Assembly (NCBI RefSeq): GCF_001625215.2
Contig: NC_030385.2
Coordinates: 861,135 to 925,134, forward strand
Source of the DNA: Daucus carota subsp. sativus
Lineage: Eukaryota > Streptophyta > Magnoliopsida > Apiales > Apiaceae
Reading direction: 5' to 3'
DNA length: 64,000 bases
The position numbers and the translations under genes are program-made. Below the pieces are notes generated by a model. That model made no database searches and was not told the DNA's origin. It saw only the letters and a list, made by a program, of their open reading frames with translations. Positions 28,146 through 41,702 of the stretch are shown here, piece after piece (position 1 is the first letter of the stretch; every line of letters begins with the position of its first letter).

Positions 28146-30202
28146 ACAGAAATAGCAACAAAATGTGCGGGTATGAGTGTAACTCTTGATTGTGTGCCAG
28201 GCGGATTCATCAACAGACAAAATGTACAGAGGACCCAACGATTAGTCTTATCTGTATATAAAAAAATTTAGACTTATTGAAGATGAAAAAATATGCAAGT
28301 CATTTAAGATATAGGTCTAAAGCATCAAGCAAGCTTCTACTTCCGCAACTATGTAACAAGACTTGGGACTATGGAAGTTGTTGGTGTAATATTTTGTGTC
28401 TACTTTGGTGTTCGTTAGCACTGTGAAAATTTGAAGCTGAAAATCTACTTCCATATATTAAAATGACAATCAAGTACAAAATGAGCTCAAAAAATAGGTG
28501 TGAAATATTGATTATGCCCCTATTTAATATGTAATTACAGAAAAACTATTATTTAATTCACCTTTAAAATTAAAATATTAAATATCATTAATTAATGCAT
28601 ATACGCAATAACTAAATTAATTATACTTCCTTATGACCCCTCCCACGTAAAGTTTTTCGGTAATATTTACATGGAAGATATTAATTGTTAATAATTAATT
28701 TAATTACAAACACATCATGTTCTTTTTAGAATCCTTAGTCTAGGAACCTTACAACTAGTATTATTAAGGGTTCGGGTTCTGAGCAAAACTGCAAATGCAA
28801 AAAATGTTGTGTTTATGTATTATATCTTAAAAATATTTTTGAACCCATACAACGATGCAAAAAATATGTATTTAGATTTATATCCTAAAAATCTATTTAA
28901 AATTTAGGTTTCTGCAGCAGAATCTTAGTGATTTTAAGGATCTTATTTTAAAGATGGGTTCTCTTTTGAGCGCGAACACATACACACACACATATTGTAA
29001 ATTATATTCTTGAATAAATATCCACCAAAATAGCAATTTTCATCAATATTTTTATCAAGATGTTAATATTTATTAAGATGAGGCCATAAATACCCGTTAG
29101 ATATTTCATTATCAAAGTATCAAGATGATACGTCACAACCAGTTTAATATCAACGTGATACTCCATTGATAGAGTAATATCAATATGATACTTGTGTTGC
29201 GCCTTCTCAGCACGGGGACCAACGTCCCAAGCGCGGAGTGAAACCATTAGTTAAGATGCACGGGGTACGTATGAAGTGGGATCATAATTATTGGCTAAAA
29301 TAGTTTGGTTGACAATGATAAGTATAAGAAACTTAGGATATTATTAGTTGTTCAACTTAGATGTTTGAAGTTGTCGATTAGGTGAATCAAGTTATCAAAT
29401 TAGGTCTTTTTATTTATCCAGTCACTCTTAGCTTTTATAAATAACGATTCTTGTAGGCAAGATGATTATGAAGAAAATTAGTATTGAATTTTCTTACCCT
29501 ATTTTCCTTGAGAATAACCTTTTCGAACAGGCAAATCTGACATTGATTCTTTCGTCGAGTTAAGCAAACCTAATACTTTTGCTTATAATGTTTTAAGGAC
29601 ACTTATTTCAAACTCACATTAACGATTAGTGCAATATTTAAACGATTGAAAACATATTTGCACCGTATTGTAATAAAAAACCAAAAATTAACACAATAAT
29701 AAATTATCTATTATTTGTATTGTCGGACACCAACAAAACTAGCAATATCCATTCACACGTGGGTGAACATGCCCATGCCTTACACAGGTTACGATGCTAG
29801 TCACGTGTAATAGGTTTATTTAGGTATAGAAGGAGTACCTGTACCACGTTACGATGCTAGTCACGTGTAAGAGGTTTATTTTGGTAAGGAGTACCTGTAC
29901 CATGTAAGTGTCCGAAGTTTAACTTGCCGAGAGAGACTTGCGTTTGAACTAGGACTATTATGATTCAGCAACAGTAATACTTTTTTATTACCATGTGCGG
30001 GGAATAGCTCAAACCTATTTCCATGTTTGTAGGCTGGAAAGCCTGGAATTGCAGACTGCCTGCACAGTTCACAGCAACGTGTTGAAATTTGAAAGGTGAG
30101 TGATGAGTGGCAGATCCGTAATTTGAAGCAACTTTAAGGGTAGATTTTGAGCAGGGCAGAAATAGTGTAGCAAACACGCAAATAGCCGTGGTAGCTGTGT
30201 GC
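28146..30202. other. Intergenic region between mini-RNase III and threonyl-tRNA synthetase
   Basis: It holds the probable 3' UTR of the mini-RNase III gene (to about 28450), AT-rich spacer, a short CA repeat near 28979-28997 and a 60-bp tandem duplication at 29788-29904. Short frames at 29002-29247 and 29965-30219 (minus) have no recognisable product. The last few hundred bases must contain the synthetase promoter. Confidence 0.5.
29788..29904. repeat. 60-bp tandem duplication
   Basis: The unit begins GTTACGATGCTAGTCACGTG and ends AGGAGTACCTGTACCA. It is present twice in direct succession, with a few substitutions and a small indel. Each copy contains the palindrome CACGTG. Confidence 0.8.
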
Positions 30203-30557
30203 ATGTGTAGACTACTCACCTCAGCTTATAGGGTTTTTCTTTGTCATCCAAAAGTCTACACTCGACGTCTCCTCTCAATCTCCTCAAGGTACTCGCTCAC
30301 TTTTTTATACATAAATACATAAATATTATATGTATGCTTCTGTTTATTCCATCAATCCAAGCGGGCCGTGTTTGTTTCTCATTGTAGGTGGCTTATTGCA
30401 CTTCCGATGGGGAAGACAAAGCCCAGTATTTCGTATCATAAGGATAATGATTATCTTCAAGTCGTCATATCGAAGCGAGTCCATCTCTTCGAATCGATTC
30501 AGGCCAAGCAGCAAGCTCACCTCCAATCAATTGGCGGTGACACCATTAAGTCTCTCT

Positions 30558-30614
<57 letters not shown>

Positions 30615-30676
30615 TCCCTCCCTCTCCCTCTCCCTCTCCCTCTCTCTCTCCCTCTCTCTCTCTCTCTCCCCTTCTA

Positions 30677-30712
<36 letters not shown>

Positions 30713-33700
30713 TTCTATCTGTTTTTTGGTTTGGGTTGTTAGGGTAACTTTACCTGATGGGAGTATCAAGGAGGGCAAAAGATGGCTATCGACTCCCTTT
30801 GATATCGCAAACGAGATATCACACCATTTAGCATCACATTCATTAATTTCACAAGTAAATAATGTGCCCTGGGACATGTTTAGGCCACTCGAAGGTGACT
30901 GTGACCTCAAGTTATTCACTTTCGATACTGATTTGGGTCGAGACACACTCTGGCATTCAAGTGCTCATATCTTAGGACAGGTCTCAACAGAACCCCTTGT
31001 GCTATTCATTTTTTTCGAGGCCAAGCTAAGCAATTATTTCTCTTATCTTTCTCAATTTATTTGTTTCCAGTCTCTTGAAAGGATCTATGGATGCAAACTG
31101 TGCATTGGGCCCTGTACTACAAGAGGAGAGGTAACTTCATTTATTCACTCTTTTCATCCTCAGAGGTTGCATTTTTCGTATTTCTATCGATCAGCAGAGC
31201 CTAGTTATTCATATGTGTTATATATTTTTTTTTATTACCGTGTCTATGCTTTATGTTGCCTCAAACTAATGACTTTCTAGGGCTTCTATTATGATGCATT
31301 TTTTGGTGAGACCAGTTTGAATGAACTACATTTTGAGGAGATTGCAGCAATGGCGAGAAAAGCAGTAGAGGTATTCTTTAGTCTTCTATCTCTCATTTTT
31401 TCCCATTATTCTGTTATTTCTCTCGTCTCTGCCTTAATGGACCGTAGTGCAACTGATCTTGATCTAGTATTATTAGATTGATTTATGGCAGTTCTGGTCT
31501 CTTTGCGATTGTTAGAGTATTATAAATTTCTTTTCTATTAATTTTAATTGCGCTAAGGTGTAATTGTGTTGTGTATAAAATATGTGCGACAATTTTATTC
31601 AATTGACAATCATGTTTGCTTAACATGTCTCGGTTCCGTTGTCTGCCTTTTCATGTTAACTCTCCTCCCTGTAAGGAAAGGAGGACATTGATTTAGTACT
31701 ATTTACCTGATATTATCTCGTCATCTCAGGAAAAGCAGGCATTCGAGCGAATTGAAGTATCTAGATCAGAGGCCCTTGAAATGTTTTCTGAAAATAAATT
31801 TAAGGTCATTTGACATTATTTTCTCATGCATCACATCTATTACTTGTTTTCTCTATTTTTTTTTAATAATCTTTTATCAGGTTGAAATCATCAACAATTT
31901 ACCCGAAGACAAACCTATCACGGTGTACAGGTGTGGTCCTTTAGTTGATCTATGTCGTGGACCACATATACCAAATACATCTTTCGTCAAGGCATTTGCG
32001 TGTTTGAAGGTGAGAGGCTTTGCGTGAGTCTACGAATTACATGCACAGTGATTTCTGTTGGTACTTATTCAATGTAAATTTCAGGCCTCATCGGCCTATT
32101 GGCGAGGTGACAAAGAGCGGGAGAGCTTACAAAGAGTTTATGGAATATCTTTTCCGAATCAAAAACGTTTGAAGGTGATTTTATTTGTCATCTTATTTCT
32201 AAAGTTACCATCATGGATAAAATTCCCACCTTATATTTAATGCTAAAAATTGCTAAAAGCTTGTATTACTTCTCAGAAAGTTAAAAACTTTGATATTGAG
32301 TTTGCATTACTTCTCAGAAAGTTAGATAGTCATGGTAGAGATATGTTCTAGATTTCACCTCTGTATGCTTGTTATAATACAAATTTTGCAGGAATTCTTT
32401 GCCCTGTTAGAGGAAGCAAAGAAATATGATCACCGAGAGCTGGGAAAGAAGCAAGAACTTTTCCTTTTTCACAAACTTAGGTAGGATTGCTAATAAATTT
32501 AGATTTTTTCATGCTGTGTAAATGATAATGGTTAAAATATACTTGCATTTTGGATGAATTTTAGCCCAGGAAGCTGTATCATTCTTCCTCATGGTCGCCG
32601 AATTTGCCTTAAGTTGCTGGAATTTATAAGGTCGCAGTATTGGAAGAGAGGCTATGAAGAAGTTAGTTTCTATTGGATGTCACCATGCAGATTGCTAACT
32701 TTTATAGTTTAGTTTTTCAATTTGGAATTTGATATCTGCCAACTTGGTTTGTTGCAGGTTTCTACTCCTATTATGTACAATATGCAACTTTGGGAAACCT
32801 CTGGTCATGCAGCAAACTACGAGGAAAACATGTTTGCGTTTGAGGTAAGATGTATACTTAAAACTTGCACATGATTTGCAGTTTTGTCAAACAACACATG
32901 CAGTTATTGTTTGATGCTTATATTTTGCCTCCTTATCATATTGTTGTGTAAGGTGAAGATGAAGCTATTTTGGGACTATATATTAGGCTTGTATTCCCTA
33001 CCCATATGTTCGTCACTCTTAGTAATTGCCATATGTAATCCATAGCCCATAGGTTTCCCTAACTTGACATTTCAGTTGATAAGCTGATCAGAATATTTAT
33101 CTAGTATGCTTTGTATGTGCTTTTAAGATATGTTCATACAATATTTCTAGACAATGGCTACTGCAGATGTTAAATGTTTTTTCGTACTTAAATGTACAAT
33201 GTGAAATTGATCGACATTTATGCATTCTTGGTAGTCCATAATGCTTTTAAATATGGGCTGATGGATTTCCATGCTGCAGGTCGAGGGGCAGAAGTTTGCG
33301 CTTAAGCCAATGAATTGCCCAGGACACTGTCTCATTTTTGACTGCAGAGTTCGTTCATACAGGGGTGAGATTTGCATGTCTCATATTTAGTCCTACCTAG
33401 ATGCTTGTGCTACATTAAAGACATATAGAGGCACACCACGAGATCAAGCAAATAAATAAGATTTTACTAATAATTCTCTTTCTTTCCGTCCATGCTGAAT
33501 AAAACTGATTATGTAAGTAGATAGATAACCTTGGTGGGAACATATTCCATCCCTTGAATCATGGATTTGATCTTAATCTTCCATCTAATTAATTTAGCAT
33601 GATATGAGTCCCAGTTAATATGGGAGTGGGAGTTGTCTGTCACCTTGCAAACTATTTTGTTCCAAATCTATGTAAGAGAGACTTTTGGAAACTGTAGCAA

Positions 33701-36700
33701 TCTTACTGATGACACATTTTTTATTTTATTTTTCCCGTTCAATTTTTTTGTGATCATGTCTGTTGCCACATGCCTATACCAATTTTAATATTTAAAAGGT
33801 GATTTTGATCAACGCATATCACAAACGTAGATTGGATCTATTATGCATAAACTTTGATATACGATACCTTTTGCCTCTTTGTGTATGAAGAGACATGGAA
33901 TCTGCAGTCAATATTTCTAAATGAAGTGCATGAGATTATATATTGAGAGATCAGTAATCCCATACAGTAGTTAACCATCCGAGATAAGCACACCTTTATG
34001 ATTAAGTTGCTTGTAAGAATGTTATCATGCTAAGATTGTCAACTTAATGGACTTCATTTAGGATTTCCTTTAATCTTTTGCCACACACCGCAGAACTTCC
34101 TCTTCGTCTTGCTGATTTTGGTGTTCTGCATAGAAATGAGGCTAGTGGAGCTCTTACAGGATTGACTCGTGTGAGGAAATTTCAGCAGGTATATTTTAGG
34201 CAGGGTTGGTCAATAGAATTTGTTGGGAGTAGCTTTTTTAATATATATACTATGTTATCCTGTTAGAATTTTATTCACAGTATATTTCAAAATGAATGTT
34301 ATTTTTTTTATCCATCTGATCTTGTGTGCCAATTTTGACTCACCCTTTGCAAGTTGCAGCTTTAATATAATGATCAGTGATGAATGTATTTATTTTGTTT
34401 TAAAGTAAATTTCAAATTCATTTAGCATTTGTAATAAAGAAAATGATGCTCATAGTCTTTGGACAATAGAGTGTTGTAGTTTCTTGCCTTTCCTCTCACA
34501 ATACTACTATTATTTTTACAGGATGATGCTCATATATTTTGCAGGGAATCCCAGGTCGGTCAAAAAAGTTTACTCAACTGTAGCTTTTTTTTTATCACGC
34601 TATTTACTTAATCTGATCTGACCATTGAGCTCTAACTTTTCCAGATAAAAGATGAAGTCAAGGGTGTTCTCGAATTTATTCGTTACGCCTATGATGTATT
34701 TGGCTTCACTTTTGACCTAAAGCTTTCAACGGTATAGAACGTATCTGGGTTCTTTATTTTAAGCCACGTGCAAGTAAATTTATTGATCGAGAAATTACAT
34801 CCGTATTCCATTTATATGTAGCACTTGGATTGAAGTAGAAAGATCTGTATATATCAATATGTCTTAGTATTTGGATTTCGTAATCGTTTATGGTATTAGT
34901 TTACTTGGTTCTTACACTCTGGTAGCTACACTCTTTCATGCCTAGTGATGTGTAAGCATGATAACGCTTGTAATATGGCCTAGCTAATTTTTTAGCTTAA
35001 TTCTAGTGTTAGATCATACATAATTCACACAACACATCCAACATACATAACATACTATTACACTTCAGAAAGAAAATTTGTACGCAAGTGAGAATACACC
35101 AAGTAGTAATGATACCCAAATTTTGCATAATAGACATACTTGAAAGTTGAATAATCTTTTTTAAGTGTTTGGAGGGCTTATTTTGTTTTCATCTTAAGAC
35201 GAGTTTTCAATGAATGTCTTATTTTGTTTGTCCTTTCTGGCACTCGTATATTGTAGAGGCCAGAGAAGTATATTGGAGATCTAGAAACATGGTGTAAAGC
35301 AGAAACTGCTCTTACCGAAGCACTGAATGAGTTTGGCAAAGACTGGCTGGTATGATTTCTACTTTTAATATGACTCATTTCACAAGAACATATTATCTGG
35401 TCAGCCATAAAATTGTGTACCATGAGGTTGAAATCTTAGTTTTGAATTACATCTCTTTTTGCGCAATATAGCCATTCATAGATCTGCTATATAAATCGAG
35501 AAAATAATGAATTGAGGGTTGTGGGCAAAGTTACTAAAAGGAAATGCGCAGGTATATACAATGTTTTTGTCTGCTCCAATGTTTTTGTCTACTCCATAGA
35601 ACCTAACTCTATAAAATTATATATATAATATTATACATTCGGGGTTTTTCCGGGGTTCGGGTTCGGATTGGGTTTCAGATCGGTATACCTAATATCCAAA
35701 TCCAAATAATTTTCGGGTTTGAAAATTAAATCCATATCCAAAAAATCGGGTTCGGTAAATCCAAAATTTCGGGTTTCGGATCGGGTATCCGTCGGATCGA
35801 ATTATTTTGTCATCCCTATTCAATCAAATGAAATCAATAGTCATGGACAGATGATTTCAGTATTTGGCTCCTGACTAGTTTTCTCTGGGAGTGTTTTTTT
35901 TGTCACTGCTATTATGATCGATTGGCTATTTTGTACACAACTAAAAACTCACTTTTAAAAAACAATGTTTCAGATAAATGAAGGTGATGGGGCATTTTAT
36001 GGGCCAAAGATTGATATTAGTGTTTCTGATGCAAGGAAAAGAAAGTTTCAGTGTGCTACCTTACAGGTAATTTTGCATATATAGAGCATAAATCCATCTT
36101 CCATCTGTCAGTTCTGAATCAAATCAGCATTCAATTGTACCTTCTACAGCTAGACTTTCAACTTCCTTCTCGTTTCAACTTGACATACTCGGCAGAAGAT
36201 GAAAGTAGTGTGGAAAGACCTGTTATAATACACAGAGCTATTCTTGGGTCGGTTGAACGCATGTTATCTATACTTATTGAGAACTACAAGGGGAAATGGC
36301 CTCTGTGGCTTAGTCCACGTCAAGCCATTGTTTGCTCAGTGTCTGAGAAATCACAAGCATATGCTGTACAGGTTCTGTTCATTTTATTGTGTTTTTCTGT
36401 TTTATTGTTTACCTGCAACTTCTCTGTATCTGTATTGTCTAATTTGGGAGTTCCATAATCTACTAATGCCACTACAAAGGAGGCACAGATTTTGTGTTTT
36501 CCCCTACTTTACCAAGGTCAAATATAAGCTTTCCTGCCAAAACTGTGACAGAATATAACTTATTTAACGACCTATAATTTATCATTCTTAGAGAAAATAT
36601 GTTTTTTTTTTCTGTCCTGGTAAATCGGAACATTACTTGATCTCTCATATGTAACTTTTGATAGGTAAAGGAGCAACTTCATGAAGCTGGGTATTATGTA

Positions 36701-37448
36701 GACGTTGATATAAGTGATAAAACCGTGAACAAGAAGGTGATACAAATTTTTCTCCAGTGCTTAATACCATGTTGTAGGTCTTCATATTTTTTACTACGGA
36801 CATAGATCTTACTCTTGTTCGACAAACATGAGTCCCATTTGAAACTGTTATTGTTTCATAAGTATGAATTGACTATTTATTAACGGGATTAGAAACTGAT
36901 ACAACATTGTCAAGATGATTAGTCAAGTCTTCTTGTCGATCTATATATTAGAAGTTCCTATACTTGAGTTGGAGTAGCCATGAAAAAAAGGTACTCCCTG
37001 TGTGCAACCAATAGTTTATACTTTCCTTTTTGGGGCGTCCCTCTCCTTTATGTTACCTAAAATAGAAAATATTGTATATTATAAAAATTTTATATATCAT
37101 TATTTTATTACTTGCACCTAGGGATGTCATACGGATCCACGTGTATATGAATTTCATAATTCGTATCTAAGTCTGTAGTTAGAAGATAATATTTGAATCC
37201 AGATTTCGATAATATTCAGATCCAAATCAGATTTTCAATTAGATTTTTTTATCTTTATATTAAAAATTCAAAAAAATTGCAAAATAAATAGTAAATTTGA
37301 AATTAATTTTCAAAAATCGAGTTAAGAGTTAAAGTGAATTAGGTCTATTTTATTTTTTTTTCCAAAAAAATTATCTATCTTTTCGATATAAATTTGTCAT
37401 CTTTAAAATATTAAAATCAATTTATAAATATATTATTTAATGATTTAG

Positions 37449-37487
<39 letters not shown>

Positions 37488-37550
37488 GAGTATAAAACAT
37501 ACACATACACCCACACCCACACCCACCCCGACACTCTATAAAATTAATAG

Positions 37551-37592
<42 letters not shown>

Positions 37593-40043
37593 AAAATTTG
37601 ATATATATTTAATTTCGGATTCAGATATTATTGGATAGTATATGCCTACATCTGTATTCTCAATTGTCGGATATGGATTCGGATACGAATGCATATATAT
37701 TGAATGTTATACTTTAACCTCACCTAATTGCTCTATCTAATTACACCCAAATCAACCTTGACTACACTAAAGTGGAACACCTTTGATGAAGCTCTTATAA
37801 ATTATGGTCCTGTTTGAGAATTAGCGGTTAGCTGTTAGCGTATTGACTGAGATGTTTTGACTAGCTGATTGAATAGATGTTTTGACTAACGGATCGAATT
37901 AGCAGTTCTTCGTAAAAGTGTTTGGTAAATAGATGATTAGTTAGCTTTTTCTTACACAAACCAAAATCTCTAACCCCAAAAGCTCCTCAAAGTAGCTTTT
38001 TCAAAATTAGCTTTTTGGATTCAAACTTCTATTTTAATCCGCTAACTACCAAACACTAATATAATGGATTCTAGTGGTCAAACCTCTAAAACACCTTAAA
38101 CATCTTATTTTGTCTGAAACCTCTAACCTCCAAACAAGGCATATATTTGGAGACTAGCCTTTTTCGTTCATCTATCCCCCTTTTTTGTTTATGAAGTTGA
38201 CTTATTAACCAACATTGTTTACTGTGTTGGTCTCCTTGCCCAACCCATTTGACAACATATAGGAGGGATGGAGGGAGCACATCTTTAAGAAGTATAAATT
38301 GGAAAGGTGACTGTTTTACATGAAATTATGGGGCAATATCTACTACCTAAACATAAGCGTTACCAGAATGTGGCTTTGCTTATACTCCCTCCGTCCTAAA
38401 ATACATATCCCTTTTGACTTTTAACTAGTCAAATTGACTATAGTTTGACTGTAATTTATATGTATTATATTATCGGAAAACATTAAAAAAATTATATCAT
38501 TAGAAAATACAACTAGTTTATTTTAAGATGCAACTTTTCATTTTCTAAAATAATAAATAAATATGTATTTATATATAATCAAAGATGGGTCAATAACTTC
38601 TAGAACATGTAATTTGGGATGGAGGGAGTATTAAAAAGGAAACAAAATTGCTTACAAGTAGCGGCTTTCAAGATTTTTATTCCAACATCTTGTGGTTAAC
38701 TTGTGTCTGTGGTGGTTGATATATATTTTGCTGCAGGTATTTGAAGCCCAGGATAAACAGTACAACTACATACTTGTGGTTGGCAAGGAGGAGATTGAGA
38801 ATGGAAAGGTTATTTCTCTGCCTAATTATAATAATAATATATAATTATAATTGTAATAATATACATAATACTTGTTCATAGTATTCCATTTAGAGTGTGC
38901 ACATTGTTAAATACTTCACTGTACTTGCAAACCCGCTACACTTTGTATATCACTGGCAAGTTCAGTTAACCCCATTAGCACATTTCCATCCATTCCCTGA
39001 ATGGTAGAGTTCAACCAATTAGCTAGTATATTTCTCATGTCACTTATCCTCTATCAAAATTACTCGAGATTAGATTACATACATATACATGTGATACACC
39101 AACACATGAGTCTCATCCTCCCCAAAGGATTCATTTTTGTAGTTATATATAAGTATGTCTAGTATATATACATATACATATCTACATTTTCATTTTCTTC
39201 TCCCAAATTAAATTCATCTTCATTTTGTACTATAAATCTAATTACATTTCATCTTTATTTTAATTAAATTCAAGCTCAATTAAAACCAATGAGTTGATAA
39301 CATAGTGAGAGATTGATAGGGAAGTTCAACTGAAAAAGATAAAATTTGAAATGGGTTCGATTGATAACCCTAATTTTACTTACAAAATATTATACACAAT
39401 TCACATATATAGATTCTAATAAAGTTTTGGTAAAAAGACACTTGTACCCATTTGAATATATTTACTCATTAACGGAGTTAACAAAATATTGAAGACAATA
39501 CATGAAGATTGACGGGTTGGTAAATTTAGTATTGTTAGTGGAGTTTTTCGGAATTCAATATTACAAGTGTGTCTCGGTAAAAGTACAAGTATGGTTGCAT
39601 TTTACTCTTTCATTTACTATGAATTATTTTTTGAATAATCATATTCTTAAACATATTATAAGAGTAAAATAAAGTTCTCATGTTTAAAATAATTTTATTT
39701 ATGTAATTTAGAGACAAAATGTTGTGTGCTGCATAAGTACATCATACTCTTTATTTTACAATTAAAATTGTGTTCCACATCAAGAATCAAAATATTGAGG
39801 TATATATCGATCGTTGATTAAACAAAGTCTACAATAGATTAGTCCTAAGTTCTAAACCCTGACATATTAATAATGTAGTTAAATTAATCATATTGGTAGA
39901 TATGCGAGTCTGATTCATTAATTTTTTTTTTCTTTTGATTATTTTAGGTAAGTGTAAGAGCAAGAGGCGAGAAGAATTTCTGTGTCTTTAGCATAGAGGA
40001 CCTCCTTAAACTTTTTAAGGAGAAGGTTGATTCATTTCAGTAA
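30203..40043 (+). CDS. Threonyl-tRNA synthetase, cytosolic and probably mitochondrial by two starts
   Basis: Class II enzyme charging tRNA(Thr). Exons: 30203-30288, 30388-30549, 30743-30980, 31071-31130, 31281-31370, 31730-31804, 31881-32009, 32085-32174, 32392-32480, 32565-32661, 32758-32844, 33280-33364, 34094-34188, 34522-34554, 34645-34731, 35257-35349, 35974-36066, 36150-36371, 36665-36736, 38737-38808, 39948-40043. From the first ATG this gives 716 codons. The second in-frame ATG at 30407 gives 681. The extra 35 residues ([12 protein letters not shown]...) contain five Arg and no acidic residue, like a mitochondrial presequence. Domains in long-form numbering: TGS (from VTLPDGS, about 83), second additional domain with HSSAH (154-158), catalytic core with zinc ligands Cys414 (MNCPGHC), His465 and His591 at the spacing of the bacterial enzyme, and C-terminal anticodon-binding domain. 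All key residues are present. Confidence 0.93.
30550..30709. repeat. CT/CCCTCT microsatellite, about 160 bp, starting at a 5' splice site
   Basis: The pyrimidine tract starts within the donor (GTCTCTCTC) of the second exon of the threonyl-tRNA synthetase and fills most of that 193-bp intron. Confidence 0.9.
35630..35822. mobile_element. Remnant of a CGGGTTCGG-rich MITE in a synthetase intron
   Basis: The segment contains repeated GGTTCGGG, ATATCCAAATCC and TTTCGGGT strings and ends TTTGTCATCCCTA, a terminus seen in a common plant transposon family with TAGGGATGACA ends. The matching left end is not visible. It lies in the intron between exons 35257-35349 and 35974-36066. Confidence 0.45.
37129..37700. 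mobile_element. Related TAGGGATGTCA-ended element with AT microsatellites
   Basis: It starts TAGGGATGTCATACGGATCC and contains GGATTCGGATA strings in both orientations. No intact right terminus is visible. It includes two AT dinucleotide runs (37450-37485 and about 37554-37586), separated by a CACCCA-type run near 37500-37530. It lies in the 2-kb intron after exon 36665-36736 of the synthetase. Confidence 0.4.
37805..38140. mobile_element. Diverged Tourist-type MITE in the synthetase gene
   Basis: The ends GGTCCTGTTTGAG and CTCCAAACAAGGC, plus the interior (AGCTGTTAGCG, GATGTTTTGACTAGC, CTCCTCAAAGTAGCTTTTTC), match the better preserved copy at 46064-46394. Its target duplication has decayed. 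Confidence 0.7.
38385..38628. mobile_element. Stowaway-type MITE, 244 bp, in the synthetase gene
   Basis: It starts CTCCCTCCGTCCTAAAATAC, ends GGGATGGAGGGAG and is flanked by TA on both sides. It lies in the same 2-kb intron as the Tourist-type copy. Confidence 0.85.
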
Positions 40044-41160
40044 AAGTGAGTTGCTAGTGTTTGAGTACAAGATATGGTAAAGAATTTGTAGTTAAAGATT
40101 TACAGAATTTGTATTATGTAATCGTATGTGTGAGAATTTGCGGGATCTTTTTTTCCTTTCTTTTTTCAGGATGATCAATATTACTCTGGTACTTATTCTT
40201 AGTTGTATTTTCTCACACACATGATATATTTTTTAAAGTTTTATACAACGCTAAAACTCAGTCAATTCATGGATTACTATTCGATGCTTGATAGGTACTT
40301 GCTAATGATCTTTATTCTCCAGCAGAGAATGGAAGAGATGGAGAAAAACTCTTAAACAGATTATAATAGACTAATAGTATTAGTTTGGATGGATTCTTGT
40401 AATAAAAGTCAGTTGATGATTCCATCAATGAATTGACAATCACAAATTGATGGAGTTGATATACTCCTGGTGTGTAGAAATTATGTGGAACTCAGCATGG
40501 ATCACATTTCTTGAATCAAATTATGTGAACTCCGTGGAGTCTTGAGTTCGAAATTGAAGAATAAAAAAACTGAACAGATATAAATGACTTTAGTTTGGGT
40601 TATATGTTTCAACCGAACCGGTTATCAATATTAATAAATAAATATTATGTATATTATTAATTATTAATTCTTTATGAATTTTTAAAAATCAATTATTCTA
40701 TTTTATTATATGTGACTACTGATTATCAGCATTTTAGCAGCCCTTTTTCTAATGAGAACCAATTATCAATATTATTAAATAAATATTATATGTATTATTA
40801 AATCTTTGTGAACTTTTAAAAACCAATAATTGTGTTTTTATTATATGTAACTACTGTTTATCAGTATTTTAAATGCGGTTTTAGATATGTGTCCAAAAAT
40901 ATATCCTAAACATGAAATTTCATAATTTTAAATCATTTTGATTGGTTTATATTTTTTTAATAATAGTAGATCCCTGCGATACCCAACATTACACTACAAG
41001 CAAGCACGTATAAAAACTCAACTTTATGTTTTGACACTATCTTACATGTTAGGAATATCACTCAATCTCAATATCACTCAATCTCCTGATATCTTTGATC
41101 GTTTGCACACTTCCAAATATGATACTGTATTTCATTTTGCATTGAAGTATTCTATCATGA
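40044..41160. other. 3' flank of threonyl-tRNA synthetase and spacer
   Basis: The first few hundred bases are the probable 3' UTR. The remainder is AT-rich. A diverged direct duplication near 40615-40710 and 40750-40870 shares AACCGGTTATCAATATTA-like and TTATTATATGTAACTACTG-like strings. No gene is seen. Confidence 0.5.
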
Positions 41161-41702
41161 TGGGATGACATAAAAATTCGACTCGTTTCAATACGAACAT
41201 ATTTTTATTAAATCCGATATTTTGGATTTAGATATTATATATTCCGTATCAAAATCCGATCTAAAATCCAAATTCGATCTGGACCCCATCCGAACCGAAA
41301 TCTGAAAACAAATCAAATATCTAAGGATATATGTATGCAAATATGATATATCTAAGTATGTTAATGTACTTTAAAATATCAAATTCTGTATAATGAAGAT
41401 ATGTATTTAGAAATTATTATATATCGTTTGAGATTTATTAATGTGTAATACTTTATTATTAGTGTAGTTTAATTTTAAATATAATGAAATTTAAGGGTGA
41501 AAAAATCAAATCAAATTTTTTTACAATACTACTCACATTTTGGGATTCGAATTTTGGATAAACCCAATCCGGAACCCGTAAATTTGGATTTGGACTTGAC
41601 ATATGAAACCCGATTAGATTCGAATTTAAAAATAATTTGAATTTGGATATCTCACATATCCAAACCAATCCGGCAACGCCAATCCGACCCGTTGTCATTC
41701 TA
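41161..41702. mobile_element. Probable MITE of the GGGATGACA-ended family
   Basis: The left end TGGGATGACATAAAAATTCG and the right end GACCCGTTGTCATTCTA are short imperfect inverted repeats. The interior is rich in AAATCCGAT, GGATTTGG and CCGAACCGAAA strings like those at 35630-35822. No clear target duplication is seen. Confidence 0.4.

Noticed and set aside
30330..31280. Long plus-strand frame of 316 codons across the CT repeat
   Set aside because: It reads through introns and the microsatellite. The part after 30743 is a real synthetase exon, while the Leu/Ser-rich part is repeat translated in frame.
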